DNA of 64,000 bases from JAVDCA01 sp035293985 (GCA_035293985.1 DATGLS010000025.1:1-64000), one strand, 5' to 3'; numbered from the stretch's first letter, positions 8,700-18,285 are shown. Program-made: numbers and translations. Notes: generated by a model not told the origin, from the letters alone.

Positions 8700-10208
8700 A
8701 TGGCGGGTCGATTCAGCACGCGCCGGGCGACACCGGAGTTTTCGCCAGCGGCCACCGCGCCGCTGGCGATGCCGGCGGCTGTCGCGCCGCCTCCGCCGCC
8801 GGCCGACGAGGCGGTGGCGTGGACCGTGTTTCCGCAGGGCGAGCCCGAGCCTGATCCGATCGTGCCGCTGATGCTCGCGCCGCAACCCTCGGCGCAGCCG
8901 GCGCAGGCGGCCGCGCCAGCGCCGAACCCGCTGCTCACCGACAAGCTGCTCGACGCCAAGGTGCGGCTGCACCGCAAGCTGATCGAGGAGATCAACCTCT
9001 CGGCGCTGGAAAAGCTGCCCGAGGAGGAGATCCGCAAGCACGTCCAGCAGCTCGTCTCGCAGTACATCCTGGTCGAGCGGCTCGCGCTCAACGCCCAGGA
9101 GCTCGCCGGCTTCGTCAACGAGATCCTCGACGAGATGACCGGGCTCGGCCCGATCGAGCCGCTGCTCAAGGACCCGAGCGTCAACGACATTCTGATCAAC
9201 GGACACGAATGCGTCTATGTCGAACGCGGCGGCATCCTCGAGCCCACCGCGGTGCGCTTCAAGGACGAGCCGCACCTCCTGCGCATCGTCAACAAGATCG
9301 TCTCCGCGGTCGGCCGCCGGGTCGACGAATCGCATCCGCTGTGCGACGCGCGCCTGCTCGACGGCTCGCGCGTCAACGTCGCGGTGCGTCCTGTCGCGGT
9401 CGACGGGCCCCTGGTGTCCATCCGCAAGTTCTCCAAGCGGCCGTTCAACCTCAACAAGCTGGTCGACATCGGCGCGCTGCGTCCGCCGATGGCCGAGCTG
9501 CTCGCCGCCGCCGTCAAGGCGCGCGTCACCACCATCATCTCGGGCGGCACCGGCTCGGGCAAGACGACCATGCTCAACGCGCTCTCCGCCTTCATCTCGG
9601 ACAAGGAGCGCCTCGTCACCATCGAGGACGCGGCCGAATTGCAGCTGCAGCAGCCGCATGTCGGCCGCATGGAGACGCGCCCGCCCAACATCGAGGGCAA
9701 GGGCGAGATCCGCCAGCGCGACCTGGTCAAGAACGCGCTGCGCATGCGCCCCGACCGCGTGATCCTCGGCGAGTGCCGCGGCGAGGAAGCCTTCGACATG
9801 CTGCAGGCGATGAACACCGGCCACGAAGGCTCGATGGCGACCGTGCACGCCAATACGCCACGCGACGCGCTCTCCCGTCTCGAGCAGATGATCGGCATGG
9901 CCGGCCTGCCGATGACGGTCGCCTCGATCCGCGGCCAGATCGCCGCCGCCATCCGCGTCATCGTCCAGCTGTCGCGCCTCTCCGACGGCAAGCGCCGCGT
10001 GATGAGCATCGCCGAGATCACCGGCATGGAAGGCGACATCATCCAGATGCAGGAAATCTACAAGTACGTGCGCACCTCCACCGCGGAGGACGGCACCGTG
10101 CAGGGTCACTTCCAGGCCACCGGCATCCGTCCGCGCTTCCTCACCGATCTCGTCGCCAAAGGAATCAAGATCCCGTCGAGCTACTTCGATCCGAGTCAGC
10201 CGCTCTGA
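8700..10208 (+). CDS. cpaF: Tad secretion ATPase CpaF/TadA
   Basis: A 502-residue type II/IV secretion hexameric ATPase that powers Flp pilus assembly. A Pro/Ala-rich N-terminus of about 75 residues is followed by the helical N-domain and the RecA-like core. Walker A SGGTGSGKTT is at about 280-289, and the Asp-box/Walker B region VILGECRGEEA at about 352. A His-box TGHEGSMATVHAN follows. The tadB gene starts 5 bp after the stop. A 76-bp gap separates it from cpaE. Confidence 0.95.
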   Translation: MAGRFSTRRATPEFSPAATAPLAMPAAVAPPPPPADEAVAWTVFPQGEPEPDPIVPLMLAPQPSAQPAQAAAPAPNPLLTDKLLDAKVRLHRKLIEEINLSALEKLPEEEIRKHVQQLVSQYILVERLALNAQELAGFVNEILDEMTGLGPIEPLLKDPSVNDILINGHECVYVERGGILEPTAVRFKDEPHLLRIVNKIVSAVGRRVDESHPLCDARLLDGSRVNVAVRPVAVDGPLVSIRKFSKRPFNLNKLVDIGALRPPMAELLAAAVKARVTTIISGGTGSGKTTMLNALSAFISDKERLVTIEDAAELQLQQPHVGRMETRPPNIEGKGEIRQRDLVKNALRMRPDRVILGECRGEEAFDMLQAMNTGHEGSMATVHANTPRDALSRLEQMIGMAGLPMTVASIRGQIAAAIRVIVQLSRLSDGKRRVMSIAEITGMEGDIIQMQEIYKYVRTSTAEDGTVQGHFQATGIRPRFLTDLVAKGIKIPSSYFDPSQPL

Positions 10209-10213
10209 TACCA

Positions 10214-11182
10214 ATGTCGTTCAACATCGACCCGACATATGCGATCTACGCCTTCGCGGTGGTCTCGGCCATCCTGTTCGGCGAAGGCATCTATCTGCTG
10301 TTCTTCTCGGCCGCGTCATATCGCAACCGCATCAACCGCCGCTTGTCGTTGCTCAGCGACACGGTCGACCGCCAGGGCATCCTGGTGGAGCTCCGCCGCG
10401 AGCGCGGCCTGACGACGGGCGGCGATTTCCGCCTGCCGGTCGTCGCGCTCAACAAGCTGATCGTGCAATCCGGCGTCTCCGTCGGGCTGTCGCGCATCGG
10501 CATGTTTGCCGGCATCGCGGCGGTCATCACGCTGGTCGCGCTCGTCGTACTGCGCGGCAGCATCGTGCAGGGGCTGCTCGGCGCGCTGTTCAGCGGCCTG
10601 TTCCTGCCTTACTTCTCGCTGCGTGTGCTGCGCGGCCGGCGGCAGAAGAAATTCGGCTCGCAGTTCCCCGACGCCATCGACATCATCGTGCGCAGCCTGC
10701 GCGCCGGGCATCCGGTGCCGATCGCCGTCAACATGGTGGCGAAAGAGATGCCCGATCCGATCGGCACCGAGTTCGGCCTGGTCGCCGACGAGATCACCTA
10801 TGGCGCCGATCTCGAGACCGCGATGCGCAACCTCTATTCGCGCGTCGGCCAGGACGACCTGCCGCTGTTCGTCACGGCGGTGGCGATCCAGGGATCGACC
10901 GGCGGCAACCTCGGCGAGATCCTGGAAAACCTGTCCGCGGTGATCCGCCAGCGCTTCAAGATGCGGCGCAAGGTGCGCGCGCTCGCCGCCGAAGGCCGCG
11001 CCTCGGCGCTGATCCTGTCGTCGCTGCCGATCCTGATGTTCGGCGTCATCCAGGTGGTGGCGCCAGATTTCTACGGCAGCGTCTGGCAGTTCGACATCAC
11101 CAAGGAGATCCTCGGCGCCGCCATCTGCTGGATGCTGGTGGGCAATCTTGTGATGTACAAGATGGTCAACTTCAAGATCTAG
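10214..11182 (+). CDS. tadB: Tad inner-membrane platform protein TadB
   Basis: A 322-residue T2SSF-type inner-membrane protein. It has an N-terminal membrane segment, a second pair near 95-135, and the cytoplasmic T2SSF helical domain (FPDAIDIIVRSLRAGHPV, then GSTGGNLGEILENLS). Two membrane helices end the protein. ATG 10214 follows the cpaF stop by 5 bp. TadB and TadC form the platform on which CpaF acts. Confidence 0.92.
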   Translation: MSFNIDPTYAIYAFAVVSAILFGEGIYLLFFSAASYRNRINRRLSLLSDTVDRQGILVELRRERGLTTGGDFRLPVVALNKLIVQSGVSVGLSRIGMFAGIAAVITLVALVVLRGSIVQGLLGALFSGLFLPYFSLRVLRGRRQKKFGSQFPDAIDIIVRSLRAGHPVPIAVNMVAKEMPDPIGTEFGLVADEITYGADLETAMRNLYSRVGQDDLPLFVTAVAIQGSTGGNLGEILENLSAVIRQRFKMRRKVRALAAEGRASALILSSLPILMFGVIQVVAPDFYGSVWQFDITKEILGAAICWMLVGNLVMYKMVNFKI

Positions 11183-11199
11183 GTCCGGGTAACGATTCG

Positions 11200-12162
11200 A
11201 TGCAAACGCTGCTCGACATGATCCCGGCGAACAACGGCCTCGCCAATCTCTTGGTGATGGCGGCCGTGTTCATTCCGACTGCGCTCATCGCCTTCTTCGT
11301 CATGCGGGCGGTGCGGGTGCGCGGAACCGTGAAGCGCCGTGCCGCCGGCATCAAGACCGAGGATCTCGTGTCCTCGGGCGGCAGCGGCTCGTTGCGCCAT
11401 TCCGGCATGAAGGCCGCGCAGCGCCTGCTCGACCGCACCACCAAGCACTACTCGTCGATGGACAACAAGAGCATGAAGATGCTGCGCCAGCGCCTGGTGC
11501 AGGCCGGCATCTTCGATGCGCGCGCGGTCGGCTTCTTCTTCCTCACCCGCGGCCTGCTGGCGGTGGTGCTCGGCGCGGTAGGGTTCGCGCTCGTGCCGTT
11601 GCTCACATCGAGGTCCGGTGTGCAATGGCCGGCGGTCGGCGTCGGCGGCATTCTCGGCTATCTCGCGCCGAGCCTCGTGCTCGACCGCATCGTCTCGGCG
11701 CGCCGGCAGGAATACCGCGCCGGCTTTCCCGACATGATGGACCTGCTGGTGGTGTGCGCCGATGCCGGGCTCGGGATGGCGGCGGCGTTCGAGCGGGTGG
11801 GGCGCGAGCTCGGCGAATCCTATCCGAATCTCAGCGCCAACATCCACATGGCGAACCTGGAAATCCGCGCCGGCCGCACCATGAGCGAGGCGCTGGAGCA
11901 TTTCGGCGACCGCCTGGGCCTCGCCGAGGTGCGCTCGTTCGCGACGCTGATCCAGCAATCGGACGAGCTCGGCTCGAGCATCACCGACGCGCTGCGCGTC
12001 TACAGCGAGGACATGCGCCACCGGCGTCTCTCGACCGCCGAGGAGAAGGCCTATGCGCTGCCCTCCAAGCTCGCCATCCCGCTGATGGTCTGCGTCTTCC
12101 CGGTGCTGTTCGTGGCCATCCTGCTGCCGGTCTTCGTGCGCATCAAGATGGGCGCCTATTGA
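11200..12162 (+). CDS. tadC: Tad inner-membrane platform protein TadC
   Basis: A 320-residue T2SSF protein paired with TadB. It has an N-terminal helix at about 15-40, a hydrophobic pair at about 105-160, the T2SSF motif region (FPDMMDLLVVCADAGLGM), the QQSDELGSSI segment, and a C-terminal anchor ending VFVRIKMGAY. It starts 17 bp after tadB, so co-transcription is very likely. Confidence 0.92.
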   Translation: MQTLLDMIPANNGLANLLVMAAVFIPTALIAFFVMRAVRVRGTVKRRAAGIKTEDLVSSGGSGSLRHSGMKAAQRLLDRTTKHYSSMDNKSMKMLRQRLVQAGIFDARAVGFFFLTRGLLAVVLGAVGFALVPLLTSRSGVQWPAVGVGGILGYLAPSLVLDRIVSARRQEYRAGFPDMMDLLVVCADAGLGMAAAFERVGRELGESYPNLSANIHMANLEIRAGRTMSEALEHFGDRLGLAEVRSFATLIQQSDELGSSITDALRVYSEDMRHRRLSTAEEKAYALPSKLAIPLMVCVFPVLFVAILLPVFVRIKMGAY

Positions 12163-12358
12163 CCCATCCGTGGCCGTCCCGGTGCTCCCTCCGACCGCTT
12201 AGCGGACCAAAATACCGTGAGCGAACGGCGGCTTAGCTCGCCGGCGAGAAATTCTTAACCACCGTCCCCTACGGTCGTTACGGGGTTGCGGCAGCACCAC
12301 GCGCGCCGGTGCCTTGGACCCACGAAGCTGTCCCGGCGCCCGGGGGGCGCAGTAGCGT

Positions 12359-12955
12359 ATGAGCGTTGGCGTCAAGCGTAGCGTCGTTGTCGCGGTGGCG
12401 AGCCTTCTATGGCTGTCCGGCTGTGAGACCACATCGCTCAAGGCGCCCGACCTCTTCGGCACCAAGACCGACACGCCCGCCGATACCACCGGCTCGATCG
12501 GCGGCCCGCCCCCCATTGGTCCGCACGATGTCGGCGACAAGGGCCCGCCGGCCGAGGAACTAACGCCGGCGATGCCGAGCACGCCCAACGATGACCTGAG
12601 CCTCGGCCGGATGAACTTTCGTCAGGGGAACTACGGCCTCGCCGAGCGCTACTTCCGCCGGGCCGTCGAGGCTGGGCCGCGTGACGCCGATGCCTGGCTC
12701 GGGCTTGCCGCGTCCTACGACCGGCTCAGGCGCTTCGATCTCGCCGATCGCGCCTACAAGCAGCTCTACGGCATGATGGGGCGCACGCCCGAGCTCCTCA
12801 ACAACCAGGGCTATTCCTACATGCTGCGCGGCGATTACGCGCATGCCCGGGCGACCCTGCTGGAGGCGCGGGCAAAGGACCCGCGCAATCCCTATATTGC
12901 CAACAACCTCGCTTTGCTCGCCGAGAGCATCCGGACCCACCGGGCTGTGCGCTAG
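12359..12955 (+). CDS. tadD: TPR lipoprotein TadD
   Basis: A 198-residue lipoprotein with lipobox LSGC near residue 20 (hydrophobic VVAVASLLWLSGC). A Pro/Thr-rich linker follows, then TPR repeats from about 80 (RQGNYGLAERYFRRAVE, and a later LNNQGYSYMLRGDY). TadD is needed for tad secretion and is thought to act as an outer-membrane pilotin or scaffold. It lies 196 bp after tadC; that gap shows no clear terminator or gene. Confidence 0.85.
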   Translation: MSVGVKRSVVVAVASLLWLSGCETTSLKAPDLFGTKTDTPADTTGSIGGPPPIGPHDVGDKGPPAEELTPAMPSTPNDDLSLGRMNFRQGNYGLAERYFRRAVEAGPRDADAWLGLAASYDRLRRFDLADRAYKQLYGMMGRTPELLNNQGYSYMLRGDYAHARATLLEARAKDPRNPYIANNLALLAESIRTHRAVR

Positions 12956-13010
12956 CCGCTGACGTGCCGGCCGCTCTTTCGGCGTTGCAGCGGATTTTGC
13001 AGGGCCCGTG

Positions 13011-13496
13011 ATGCTGGACGATCTCCGACGATTCTTCTCCGACCTGATCGACGAGAAGAAGCCGCAGGACCAGTTCGCCGAGAACGACTACCGCCGTGCC
13101 GCGGCGGCGCTGCTCGTCCACATCGCGACCCTCGACGGCGAGCTCACCGACGCCAAGCGAAGCAAATTGCATGCGATCCTCGAGCGCGAGTTCGCGCTCG
13201 ATGCCGCCGCGACCGACGAGCTGATCGCGGAGGCCGCCGCCGATGACCGCGAGGCGGTCGACTTCTATCATTTCACCAGCCTGCTGATGCGCACCCTCGA
13301 CGAGGCCGGCCGGCTCAACGTCGTCGAGATGCTGTGGGAGATGGTCTACGCCGACGGCAAGGTGACCGAGTTCGAGGCCAACGTGATGTGGCGGGTGGCC
13401 GACCTGCTGGCGGTGTCGACGCGTGACCGCGTCATGCTGCGCGAGCGGGTGGCGGCGGCCGCCGAGGCCGGCGACGCTGGCGAGGGCGCGACGTGA
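13011..13496 (+). CDS. TerB-like (tellurite-resistance/DUF533-type) helical protein
   Basis: A 161-residue all-helical cytosolic protein. It matches the TerB fold: a duplicated helical half-domain, each with an acidic loop (ATLDGELTDAKRSKLH near 43-58 and VYADGKVTEFEANVMW near 112-127). TerB-like proteins bind divalent metals through these Asp/Glu loops. Both GTG 13008 and ATG 13011 are possible starts; the ATG is preferred. It follows tadD by about 55 bp, so it may share that transcript, but no functional link to pili is known. Confidence 0.78.
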   Translation: MLDDLRRFFSDLIDEKKPQDQFAENDYRRAAAALLVHIATLDGELTDAKRSKLHAILEREFALDAAATDELIAEAAADDREAVDFYHFTSLLMRTLDEAGRLNVVEMLWEMVYADGKVTEFEANVMWRVADLLAVSTRDRVMLRERVAAAAEAGDAGEGAT

Positions 13497-13604
13497 GCCG
13501 GCTTTTCCGGATTCATGCGGCAGGCATCGACCCTTTGCATGGAAGGCCTGACCGGCACGGGTCTTGCCAACCGCAGGTGGGCGGGTAGGAATTCGACTCA
13601 GCCA

Positions 13605-14369
13605 ATGCACGCGCCACTGCATCCGCGCACGCCCCCACCGGCCCCGCATCGGCCGGTGCTGCTCGTCCTCCACCAGGAGCACTCGATCCCTGGGCGGATC
13701 GGGCATTACCTGACCAAAATGGGCGTGCCGCTCGACGTTCGCCGTCCGCGCTTCGGCGACCCGCTGCCCGAGACCCTGGCGGACCACGCCGGCGCGGTCA
13801 TCTTCGGCGGCCCGCAGAGCGCCAACGACACCGACGATTTCATCCGGCGTGAGATCGACTGGATCGCGGTGCCGCTCGCCGAGAGCAAGCCCTTCCTCGG
13901 CATCTGCCTCGGCGCCCAGATGATGGCGAAGCACCTCGGGGCGCGCGTCGCCTACCATCCCGAGGGCAAGGCCGAGGTCGGCTACTATCCGATCCGCGTG
14001 ACCGAGGCGGCGCACGCGGTGTGCGGCAACTGGCCGGCCGTGGTCTATCAATGGCACCGTGAGGGCTTCGATCTGCCGCACGGCGCCGAGCTGCTCGCCG
14101 AGGGCGACATCTTTCCGATCCAGGCGATGCGCTACGGCAACGGCTTTGCCATCCAGTTTCACGCCGAGGTCACCCACGCCATGATGTGCCGCTGGACCAC
14201 CCGCGGCCATGAGCGCATGGCGATGCCCGGCGCCAAGCAGCGCGCGGCTCACTTCGCCGAACGCCCCGTCTACGACCTTGCGATCCGCACGTGGCTGCAG
14301 ACGTTCCTCGAGGCGTGGCTGGAGCTCGATCGGGGCGCGGGCGTCATGGCGAATGCGAGTAGCGAATAG
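13605..14369 (+). CDS. Class I glutamine amidotransferase (GMP synthase GATase-like)
   Basis: A 254-residue stand-alone class I amidotransferase. The nucleophile elbow GICLGAQM has Cys101, and the catalytic His186 and Glu188 are in QFHAE, where FHPE is the usual form. ATG 13605 was chosen; codons upstream of it look non-coding. The last codons (N-A-S-S-E-stop) lie inside an intergenic repeat that continues past the gene. The acceptor substrate is unknown. Confidence 0.82.
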   Translation: MHAPLHPRTPPPAPHRPVLLVLHQEHSIPGRIGHYLTKMGVPLDVRRPRFGDPLPETLADHAGAVIFGGPQSANDTDDFIRREIDWIAVPLAESKPFLGICLGAQMMAKHLGARVAYHPEGKAEVGYYPIRVTEAAHAVCGNWPAVVYQWHREGFDLPHGAELLAEGDIFPIQAMRYGNGFAIQFHAEVTHAMMCRWTTRGHERMAMPGAKQRAAHFAERPVYDLAIRTWLQTFLEAWLELDRGAGVMANASSE

Positions 14370-14412
14370 TGAGTAGTTCGCCCAGCTATTCGCTGCTCCC
14401 TATTCGCTGGTC
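14350..14412. repeat. GCGAATAG-type intergenic inverted repeat
   Basis: An imperfect inverted repeat built from GCGAATAG/CTATTCGC words. It overlaps the last codons and supplies the TAG stop of the amidotransferase. A second copy of the same family is at 47741-47812. The element may form a hairpin in RNA from either side. Confidence 0.7.
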
Positions 14413-14534
14413 GCTCTTCGGCCTCATAGGGTGGATAAAATCGGGCATGCGGAGGCCTGCGTGGGCAAAGGCGCTTCGGAGCTTTTGCCACGCGGCGCGA
14501 GTCGGACCGGCGCCTTTGCCACCCTATGGTTTCG

Positions 14535-16655
14535 CTATTCGCCCGCCAGCAGCGTCGCCATGATGCGCTCGCGCGTCAGCGGCAGGTCGCGGATGCGGGC
14601 GCCGAGCGCGTGCGCGACGGCGTTGCCGATCGCCGCAGCCGTGGGCCCGGCGGTCGCCTCGCCGGCGCCGAGCGGGACGTCGCTATCGCTCGCGATCAAC
14701 TCGACGGTGATCTCCGGCACCTCGGAGAAGCGCAGCACCGGATAGGTCTCCCAATCGCGCGACGCGATGCCGGTCGTCTCCAGCCGCACCTGCTCCTTGA
14801 GCACCCAGCTCGCCGACTGGATCATGCCGCCTTCGAGCTGGTTGATGGCGCCGTCCGGATTGACCACGAGGCCGACGTCGGCCGCGCACCACATGCGCCT
14901 GAGGCGGATCGCCTCGTCGGCCTCGAGCTCGACCACGACCGCCGCATAGGCGGCACGATCCTTGTAGCGGGCAAAGCCGATGCCGCGCCCGCGGCCGGTG
15001 CCGGCAGCAAGGCCCGCCTGCCAGGCCGACATCCTGGCGACGCGCTCGATCACGCCGCGGGCGCGCGGATCGGAGGTGATGGCGAGGCGATATTGCACCG
15101 GATCCTCGCCGGCGCGCTCGGCGAGCTCATCGATGAAGCACTCGATCGCGAACACATTGGGCATGGCGCCGAGCCCGCGCAGCGCCGAGGTGCGCACCGG
15201 CGTCTCCGGCACCAAATGATGGATGATGCGCTTGGCCGAAATATCGTAGAGCGGCGTGCCGTTGCGTACCGCGCCGCCGCCGCCCGCGTCGGGCACGTCA
15301 TGCGGGGGCGGCTCGGGCGGCGGGCTCGGCAGCGCCTTCGCGCCCAGCAGGTTGCCGCTGCCGGGGCGCGCGCTGTGCGTGCCGCTCCAGATTTCCGCCG
15401 TCCAGTCGGACGGCTTGCCGGCATCATCGAGCGCGGCGCGCACCTTGACCACCATCGCGGAGCTCACCGGCTCGAACGCGAACTCCTCCTCGCGCCGCCA
15501 GCGCACGCGAATCGGCGTGCCCGGCTTCTGCATTGCGATGATCGCTGCATCGGCCGCCGCGTCGTCGGCGCCGTTGTGGCCGTAGCAGCCGGGTCCTTGC
15601 ACGTGCCGCACGGAAATGTCCTTGGGGTCGAGCCCGAGCGACTGCGCGAGCGCTGCACGCAGCGGAAAGACGCCCTGTGCATGCGTCCATACCGTCAGGT
15701 GGCCGTCGCGGAATTCGGCGAGCGCGCAGGACGGCGCGATCGAGGCGTGCGCCAGGTAGGCGCGCGAGTAGGTCGCCTCGTGGTGCGCGGCGCGCGCGGT
15801 TGTATCTGACGGCGGCGCCCCGACCGTGCGATCGATGGTCGGCTGCTGCAGCAGCGACGACGCCTGCTGTTGCTGCGGATTGATCGGCTCGACGCCGTGC
15901 CATTTGACGTGGGTCTCAGCGGCAACAGCCGCCGCCTCGACGGCGGTCTCATGGTCGCCGACGATGGCGAGAAAATTGCCATGGCGCACGAGCTCGATCG
16001 CGCCGCGCGCCGCCCGGCGGATCGCGGCCTCGTCGATCGTATCGATGGTGGCGCCGCGCCGCGGCTGGCGCACCGCGCGCGCGTGGCGCATGCCGTCGAG
16101 CTTGATGTCGTGGATGAAGGTCCGCTGGCCGAACACTTTTGCCGGCAGGTCGAGGCGCGGCGTGCTCCGGCCCACGATCGTATAGCTCGCGTGATCCTTG
16201 CGCGGCGCATTCCCGGTCGCGGTCGCATGGTGGAGCATCCGCGCGAGTGTCCAATAGCTCTTGTCGGTGCGCGCACCACGCCGCAGTACATGGCCGCGCT
16301 CGATCGTGAGCTCGGCGATTTCGCAACCCACCTGTTCCGCCACGTCGCGCAGCAGCAGAGCGCGCACCTCGGCGCAGGCCTGCCGCAGCGCGACGCCGCC
16401 GAACTGCATCGACTGGCTGCCCGCGGTGAACCCTTCGTTGGGCGTCAGCCGCGTATCGCCGGAGTCGATGTCGATCTGCGACGGCGCGACATCGAGCTCT
16501 TCGGCGGCGAGCTGCATCATGGCGGTGAGAACGCCCTGACCGATCTCGACCTTGCCGGTACGGATCAGGACCTCGTTGAACGATGGGAACGATACCCATT
16601 GCATCAGCAGCGGATGGTCGGCGAGCGCGCCCGTCAGGGCGGATGAGTCGCTCAT
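14535..16655 (-). CDS. Molybdenum hydroxylase large (MoCo-binding) subunit, isoquinoline 1-oxidoreductase beta-like
   Basis: A 706-residue xanthine-oxidase-family molybdopterin-binding subunit. It has KVEIGQG near the N-terminus, GGVALRQA, and the C-terminal GAGEATAGPT segment, where Glu at about 666 is the expected catalytic base. No Tat or Sec signal is visible. The preceding gene, the 2Fe-2S subunit, overlaps it by 4 nt (ATGA). The pair should hydroxylate an aromatic or heterocyclic compound or oxidise an aldehyde. The substrate cannot be told from sequence. Confidence 0.87.
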   Translation of the reverse strand: MSDSSALTGALADHPLLMQWVSFPSFNEVLIRTGKVEIGQGVLTAMMQLAAEELDVAPSQIDIDSGDTRLTPNEGFTAGSQSMQFGGVALRQACAEVRALLLRDVAEQVGCEIAELTIERGHVLRRGARTDKSYWTLARMLHHATATGNAPRKDHASYTIVGRSTPRLDLPAKVFGQRTFIHDIKLDGMRHARAVRQPRRGATIDTIDEAAIRRAARGAIELVRHGNFLAIVGDHETAVEAAAVAAETHVKWHGVEPINPQQQQASSLLQQPTIDRTVGAPPSDTTARAAHHEATYSRAYLAHASIAPSCALAEFRDGHLTVWTHAQGVFPLRAALAQSLGLDPKDISVRHVQGPGCYGHNGADDAAADAAIIAMQKPGTPIRVRWRREEEFAFEPVSSAMVVKVRAALDDAGKPSDWTAEIWSGTHSARPGSGNLLGAKALPSPPPEPPPHDVPDAGGGGAVRNGTPLYDISAKRIIHHLVPETPVRTSALRGLGAMPNVFAIECFIDELAERAGEDPVQYRLAITSDPRARGVIERVARMSAWQAGLAAGTGRGRGIGFARYKDRAAYAAVVVELEADEAIRLRRMWCAADVGLVVNPDGAINQLEGGMIQSASWVLKEQVRLETTGIASRDWETYPVLRFSEVPEITVELIASDSDVPLGAGEATAGPTAAAIGNAVAHALGARIRDLPLTRERIMATLLAGE

Positions 16656-17131
16656 CGTGCCCCTCCCGCGATGTGCGCCGCGGCCTTCTCCACCGCCCGC
16701 AGGATGCGGTTATGCGAGCCGCAGCGACAGATGTTGTCGTCGAGCGCCTGCGCGATCTCGGCCCGCGAGGGCTGCGGATTGCGGTCGAGCAGCGCCTTGG
16801 CGGAGATGAGGATCCCGCTCAGGCAATAGCCGCATTGCCCGGCCTGCTCGTCCAAAAACGCCTGCTGGAGCGGATGCGGCTGCTCGGGCGTGCCCAGGCC
16901 TTCGACCGTGGTGACCGACTTCCCGGCGACGCTCCAGACCGGCTTGGCGCATGATTTTGTCGGTGCGCCGTCGATCAGCACCATGCAGCAGCCGCACTGC
17001 TCGAGCCCGCAGCCGAAGCGCGTGCCGACGAGGCCGAGCTCGTCGCGCAGCACCGCGAGCAATGAAGTCTCTTCGCTCGCGACCGTCACATTGACGGCGC
17101 GGCCGTTGATGGTGAGCTCGAACCGCGCCAT
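16652..17131 (-). CDS. 2Fe-2S subunit of molybdenum hydroxylase
   Basis: A 159-residue electron-transfer subunit with two [2Fe-2S] clusters. The plant-ferredoxin-type cluster uses Cys41, Cys46, Cys49 and Cys61 (CGLEQCGCC). The second, C-terminal helical cluster uses Cys100, Cys103, Cys135 and Cys137 (CGYC and CRC). It is translationally coupled to the large subunit through ATGA. No FAD subunit is nearby, so electrons probably go to a cytochrome or quinone, as in isoquinoline 1-oxidoreductase. Confidence 0.92.
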   Translation of the reverse strand: MARFELTINGRAVNVTVASEETSLLAVLRDELGLVGTRFGCGLEQCGCCMVLIDGAPTKSCAKPVWSVAGKSVTTVEGLGTPEQPHPLQQAFLDEQAGQCGYCLSGILISAKALLDRNPQPSRAEIAQALDDNICRCGSHNRILRAVEKAAAHIAGGAR

Positions 17132-17143
17132 CGCGCACCCAAA

Positions 17144-18166
17144 TCAGGCCAGCGTGAAGGCGTCGTGATAGGCGCCCTGGATGCTGCCGCCCGGCACCGG
17201 GCCGCCACCCGGCACGTGGATCATGTCGCCGATCACCGCGACCGTCGCGCCGTGCAGGCCGTGGCGCGGCAGCTTCATCGGCGCGAGCGCTTCCCACTTG
17301 TCGGTCTTCGGATCATAGGCCTCGTTGGTGCCGAACACCTTGCCGGTCGCCTCGCCTCCGAACACGACGATGCGCCCCTTGTGGTAGACCGCCGAGACAC
17401 CGCTGCGCGCGGTCGGCAGCGGCGCGCGGAAGCTCCAGCCGTCGGTCTTCGGATCGTAGACGGCGTTGAGGCTGGTGTTGAAATCGTAGGAGTCCATGCG
17501 CCCCGCGATGGCGTGGATCTTGCCGTCCACCACCGCGACGCCCATGTGGTCGCGCTGCCCGACGAACGGCTGCGTGCCGGTCGAGCCGCGCATCCCTTGC
17601 AGGATCTGATACTTGTCCGTCGCCGGATCGTACACCTCGTGCCATTCGACCGAGCGCACGTCGCGTCCGCCGAGCAGGTGGATCTTGCCGTCGAGCACGA
17701 CCGCCGAGGAGGCGCCGCGCGGCCGCAGCAGGCCGGCGATCGGCGTCCACTTGTCGTCCGCCGCGTCATAGACGAAGCATTTCGAATGCGGGCAACGGTT
17801 CTGCTCGATGAAGCCGCCGAACGCGTAGATCTTCGATCCGATGTTCGCGAGCGCCACGTGATTGCACGGCACCGGAAACGGCGCCTTGAGCGTCCACTGC
17901 CCGGTCTTGGGATCGAACACCTGGTGGAAATCGCCATCGACGCGATGCCGCGCGTAGCCGGCGACGACATGAATCTTGCCCGCGCACTCGATCACGCCGT
18001 GCTCGCCGACCGGGATCGGCAAGCGCGGCTGCTCGACCCATTTGCCCGGATTGGCGGCCGCCGGCGCGACACTCGTCATGTAGCGCTGGTTCTGCACCGT
18101 CGCCGGCACTTCGGTGATCTTGCGGTCGAACAGTCCGGCAAAGAGCGGATCGGTCGAGTTCGTCAT
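17144..18166 (-). CDS. Kelch-repeat beta-propeller protein
   Basis: A 340-residue protein with about six kelch blades. Repeated units show a hydrophobic strand, a Gly-Gly pair and a downstream YDPKTDKW-like element (VYDAADDKW, VYDPATDKY, VYDPKTDGW, AYDPKTDKW). No signal peptide is seen. The start at 18166 has a GGAAGGAAA Shine-Dalgarno; 70 upstream in-frame codons overlap an intergenic repeat and were rejected. It sits 12 bp before the 2Fe-2S gene on the same strand and is likely in its operon. A role in the same pathway is inferred only from position. Confidence 0.85.
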   Translation of the reverse strand: MTNSTDPLFAGLFDRKITEVPATVQNQRYMTSVAPAAANPGKWVEQPRLPIPVGEHGVIECAGKIHVVAGYARHRVDGDFHQVFDPKTGQWTLKAPFPVPCNHVALANIGSKIYAFGGFIEQNRCPHSKCFVYDAADDKWTPIAGLLRPRGASSAVVLDGKIHLLGGRDVRSVEWHEVYDPATDKYQILQGMRGSTGTQPFVGQRDHMGVAVVDGKIHAIAGRMDSYDFNTSLNAVYDPKTDGWSFRAPLPTARSGVSAVYHKGRIVVFGGEATGKVFGTNEAYDPKTDKWEALAPMKLPRHGLHGATVAVIGDMIHVPGGGPVPGGSIQGAYHDAFTLA

Positions 18167-18196
18167 GATGTTTCCTTCCCTCAACGGCATTCCGTC

Positions 18197-18274
18197 GTAG
18201 GGTGGGCAAGGCGCGGGACGCGCCGTGCCCACGCGGTCGTCGCCGGTGGGCACGCTTCGCTTTGCCCACCCTAC
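18197..18274. repeat. GTAGGGTGGGCA-type intergenic inverted repeat
   Basis: Inverted repeat with ends GTAGGGTGGGCA and TGCCCACCCTAC around a GC-rich centre that itself contains GGGCAC/GTGCCC words. It lies between the kelch and isomerase genes. A relative is at 26279-26376. Confidence 0.75.
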
Positions 18275-18285
18275 GAATTTATCCG

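Noticed and set aside
7250..9199. 649-codon minus-strand frame opposite cpaE and cpaF
   Set aside because: The opposite strand carries complete pilus genes with intact motifs; no start context or domain supports this frame.
13008..13010. GTG start for the TerB-like gene
   Set aside because: The ATG directly after it is equally placed relative to the upstream sequence and is the more usual start.
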